A stretch of DNA of 40,987 nucleotides. Source: a virus. Shown piece by piece: positions 40,071-40,987 of the stretch. A program made the position numbers and the translations under genes. Within the stretch, counting starts at the first letter, position 1, and each line of letters begins with the position of its first letter. The notes under the pieces were generated by a model that was not told the DNA's origin, made no database searches, and saw nothing but the letters and a program-made list of their open reading frames with translations. The stretch is from the IMG/VR virus record IMGVR_UViG_3300009149_000095, positions 1 through 40,987 of that record, one strand, 5' to 3'.

Positions 40071-40987
40071 ATGAACGATCAAGAGAAGTTATATAAAACA
40101 TTAGGAATATCTCCACAAATGAGAAGTGGAGAAAAACCTAAAACTGATAGTGAGCTTAGAGTGGAGCAATTAGAGCAGAGTCTTAATGATCCTTTTCCTT
40201 CAGCGGATGAGTCCATAGAGAGATCTCCGGCAGCAGAAGCACCTATTCAAGACATACCTCCAGTACCTCCTGAAGTGTCAGAAAATGACACATTAGCTAA
40301 CCTTAGAGCTAATATTCAAAAATATCAAGATAAAATGAATGCTCCTAGAAAAGAGTTAGATTGGAAGGAGAGATTACCAGACATTTTATCAGCAGCGCAC
40401 AACATCGTAAACTACGGTCAAGGATCTCAGCAAAAAATGCTAGGGACTGACTACGCTAAAGGGATAGAAACGGGAAGAGATACTTCTAAAAAAGAGGGAC
40501 TTTCTCAAATTCAAAACCTACAAAAAATGTACCAAGATTACATGACCGCTGAAGGAAAAGGAAAACCTGCTGGAATGTCTCCTTATCAAAAAGCACAATT
40601 AGACAATGCGCAAAAAGATCGTGAGTTAAAAGAGAAACTAGCAACCTTGAAAGCAGAATCTGCACCAAAAGTACCTTCTTTTATAGAGAAAGAAACTATA
40701 AAAGCTGATTTAAAAGAAAAAAGCGCTCAGCAAAAAGAGAACAGAACAATCCGTAAAGAAGCAGAAAAAAGCCTAAGTGATATCGATAAAAATATTGCTA
40801 ACGTAAAGAAAGCTGCTGAATTAATGAAAGATGCTGTTAAGTCTGGAATATCGGACACTGGACCTATTGATCAATACATAAGTCCATTAGGGAATAAAGG
40901 TCAAAAACTTAGACAAACTTTTAATGAGATATCATTAGATAAAATGACCAAAATGTTTGCAGGTATGTCAAAAGCGATTGACTCAGA
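40071..40987 (+). CDS. Partial internal virion protein, cut by right edge
   Basis: ATG 40071 lies one base after the previous stop; the frame is open to the end of the window (305 residues visible). It is Lys/Gln/Glu-rich and helical with a Pro-rich linker near residues 60-70. The last part (Ser-Gly-Ile-Ser-Asp-Thr-Gly-Pro-Ile-Asp-Gln-Tyr, Phe-x-x-Ile-x-Leu, Gly-Met-Ser-Lys-Ala-Ile-Asp-Ser) resembles sections of large ejection proteins. No clear ribosome binding site, so it may be coupled to the gene before. Confidence 0.6.
   Translation, partial: MNDQEKLYKTLGISPQMRSGEKPKTDSELRVEQLEQSLNDPFPSADESIERSPAAEAPIQDIPPVPPEVSENDTLANLRANIQKYQDKMNAPRKELDWKERLPDILSAAHNIVNYGQGSQQKMLGTDYAKGIETGRDTSKKEGLSQIQNLQKMYQDYMTAEGKGKPAGMSPYQKAQLDNAQKDRELKEKLATLKAESAPKVPSFIEKETIKADLKEKSAQQKENRTIRKEAEKSLSDIDKNIANVKKAAELMKDAVKSGISDTGPIDQYISPLGNKGQKLRQTFNEISLDKMTKMFAGMSKAIDS

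Noticed and set aside
1-40987. tRNA, CRISPR, attachment site or terminal repeat
   Set aside because: No cloverleaf, spaced repeat array, integrase or long direct repeat was noticed; reading by eye could miss a divergent tRNA.

Overview
The window is part of the genome of a low-GC tailed bacteriophage, best read as a podovirus (short, non-contractile tail). The evidence is a dense, almost gap-free phage gene order: small terminase candidate, large terminase (TerL), P22-like portal, scaffold, major coat, tail fibre genes, head-tail adaptor, a very long tail nozzle protein and a set of Ala/Gln/Gly-rich ejection (internal virion) proteins. No tail tape measure, tail sheath or tail tube gene is visible. 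The host cannot be named from the sequence; ordinary AGGAG ribosome binding sites and sigma70-like boxes point only to a typical bacterium. No tRNA, rRNA, CRISPR array, integrase or complete lysis cassette was seen, apart from a possible holin.

Layout. (1) Positions 1-6374, leftward: about 22 very small genes (42-98 codons), many overlapping by 1-14 bases, almost none recognisable. This looks like an early, host-takeover region. Two are likely zinc-binding proteins, one is a three-helix PQ-loop (SemiSWEET-like) membrane protein and two others are tiny membrane proteins. A 610-base non-coding stretch (1152-1761) carries two families of symmetric repeats that look like operators or origin iterons, and a spacer cassette is repeated at several gene junctions. 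(2) Positions 6375-6870: divergent control region. (3) Positions 6871-16711, rightward: small genes, terminase, portal, scaffold and coat, ending in a strong terminator. (4) Positions 16770-29816: tail fibre and appendage genes, a fibre assembly chaperone, a holin-like protein, and many small beta-rich virion-type genes, with a GIY-YIG remnant and an HNH endonuclease gene inserted. (5) Positions 29872-36039: neck adaptor and giant nozzle. (6) Positions 36095 to the end: ejection proteins, with a small GNAT-like protein among them; the last gene runs off the edge.

Regulation. Six copies of a motif close to TTTAACAACTATATATAG precede the rightward blocks. Its layout matches T7-class promoters (18 bases ending in TATAG, then GGGA or GAGA). 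This suggests a phage-encoded single-subunit RNA polymerase, outside this window, that transcribes the late genes.

Most striking features. TerL and portal, the two main parts of the DNA-packaging motor, each carry a complete-looking intein (341 and 347 residues) with LAGLIDADG endonuclease motifs and intact splice-junction residues. The nozzle protein carries four tandem carbohydrate-binding-like modules between its N-terminal part and its propeller-like region. These readings come from motif recognition alone; no database search was run.
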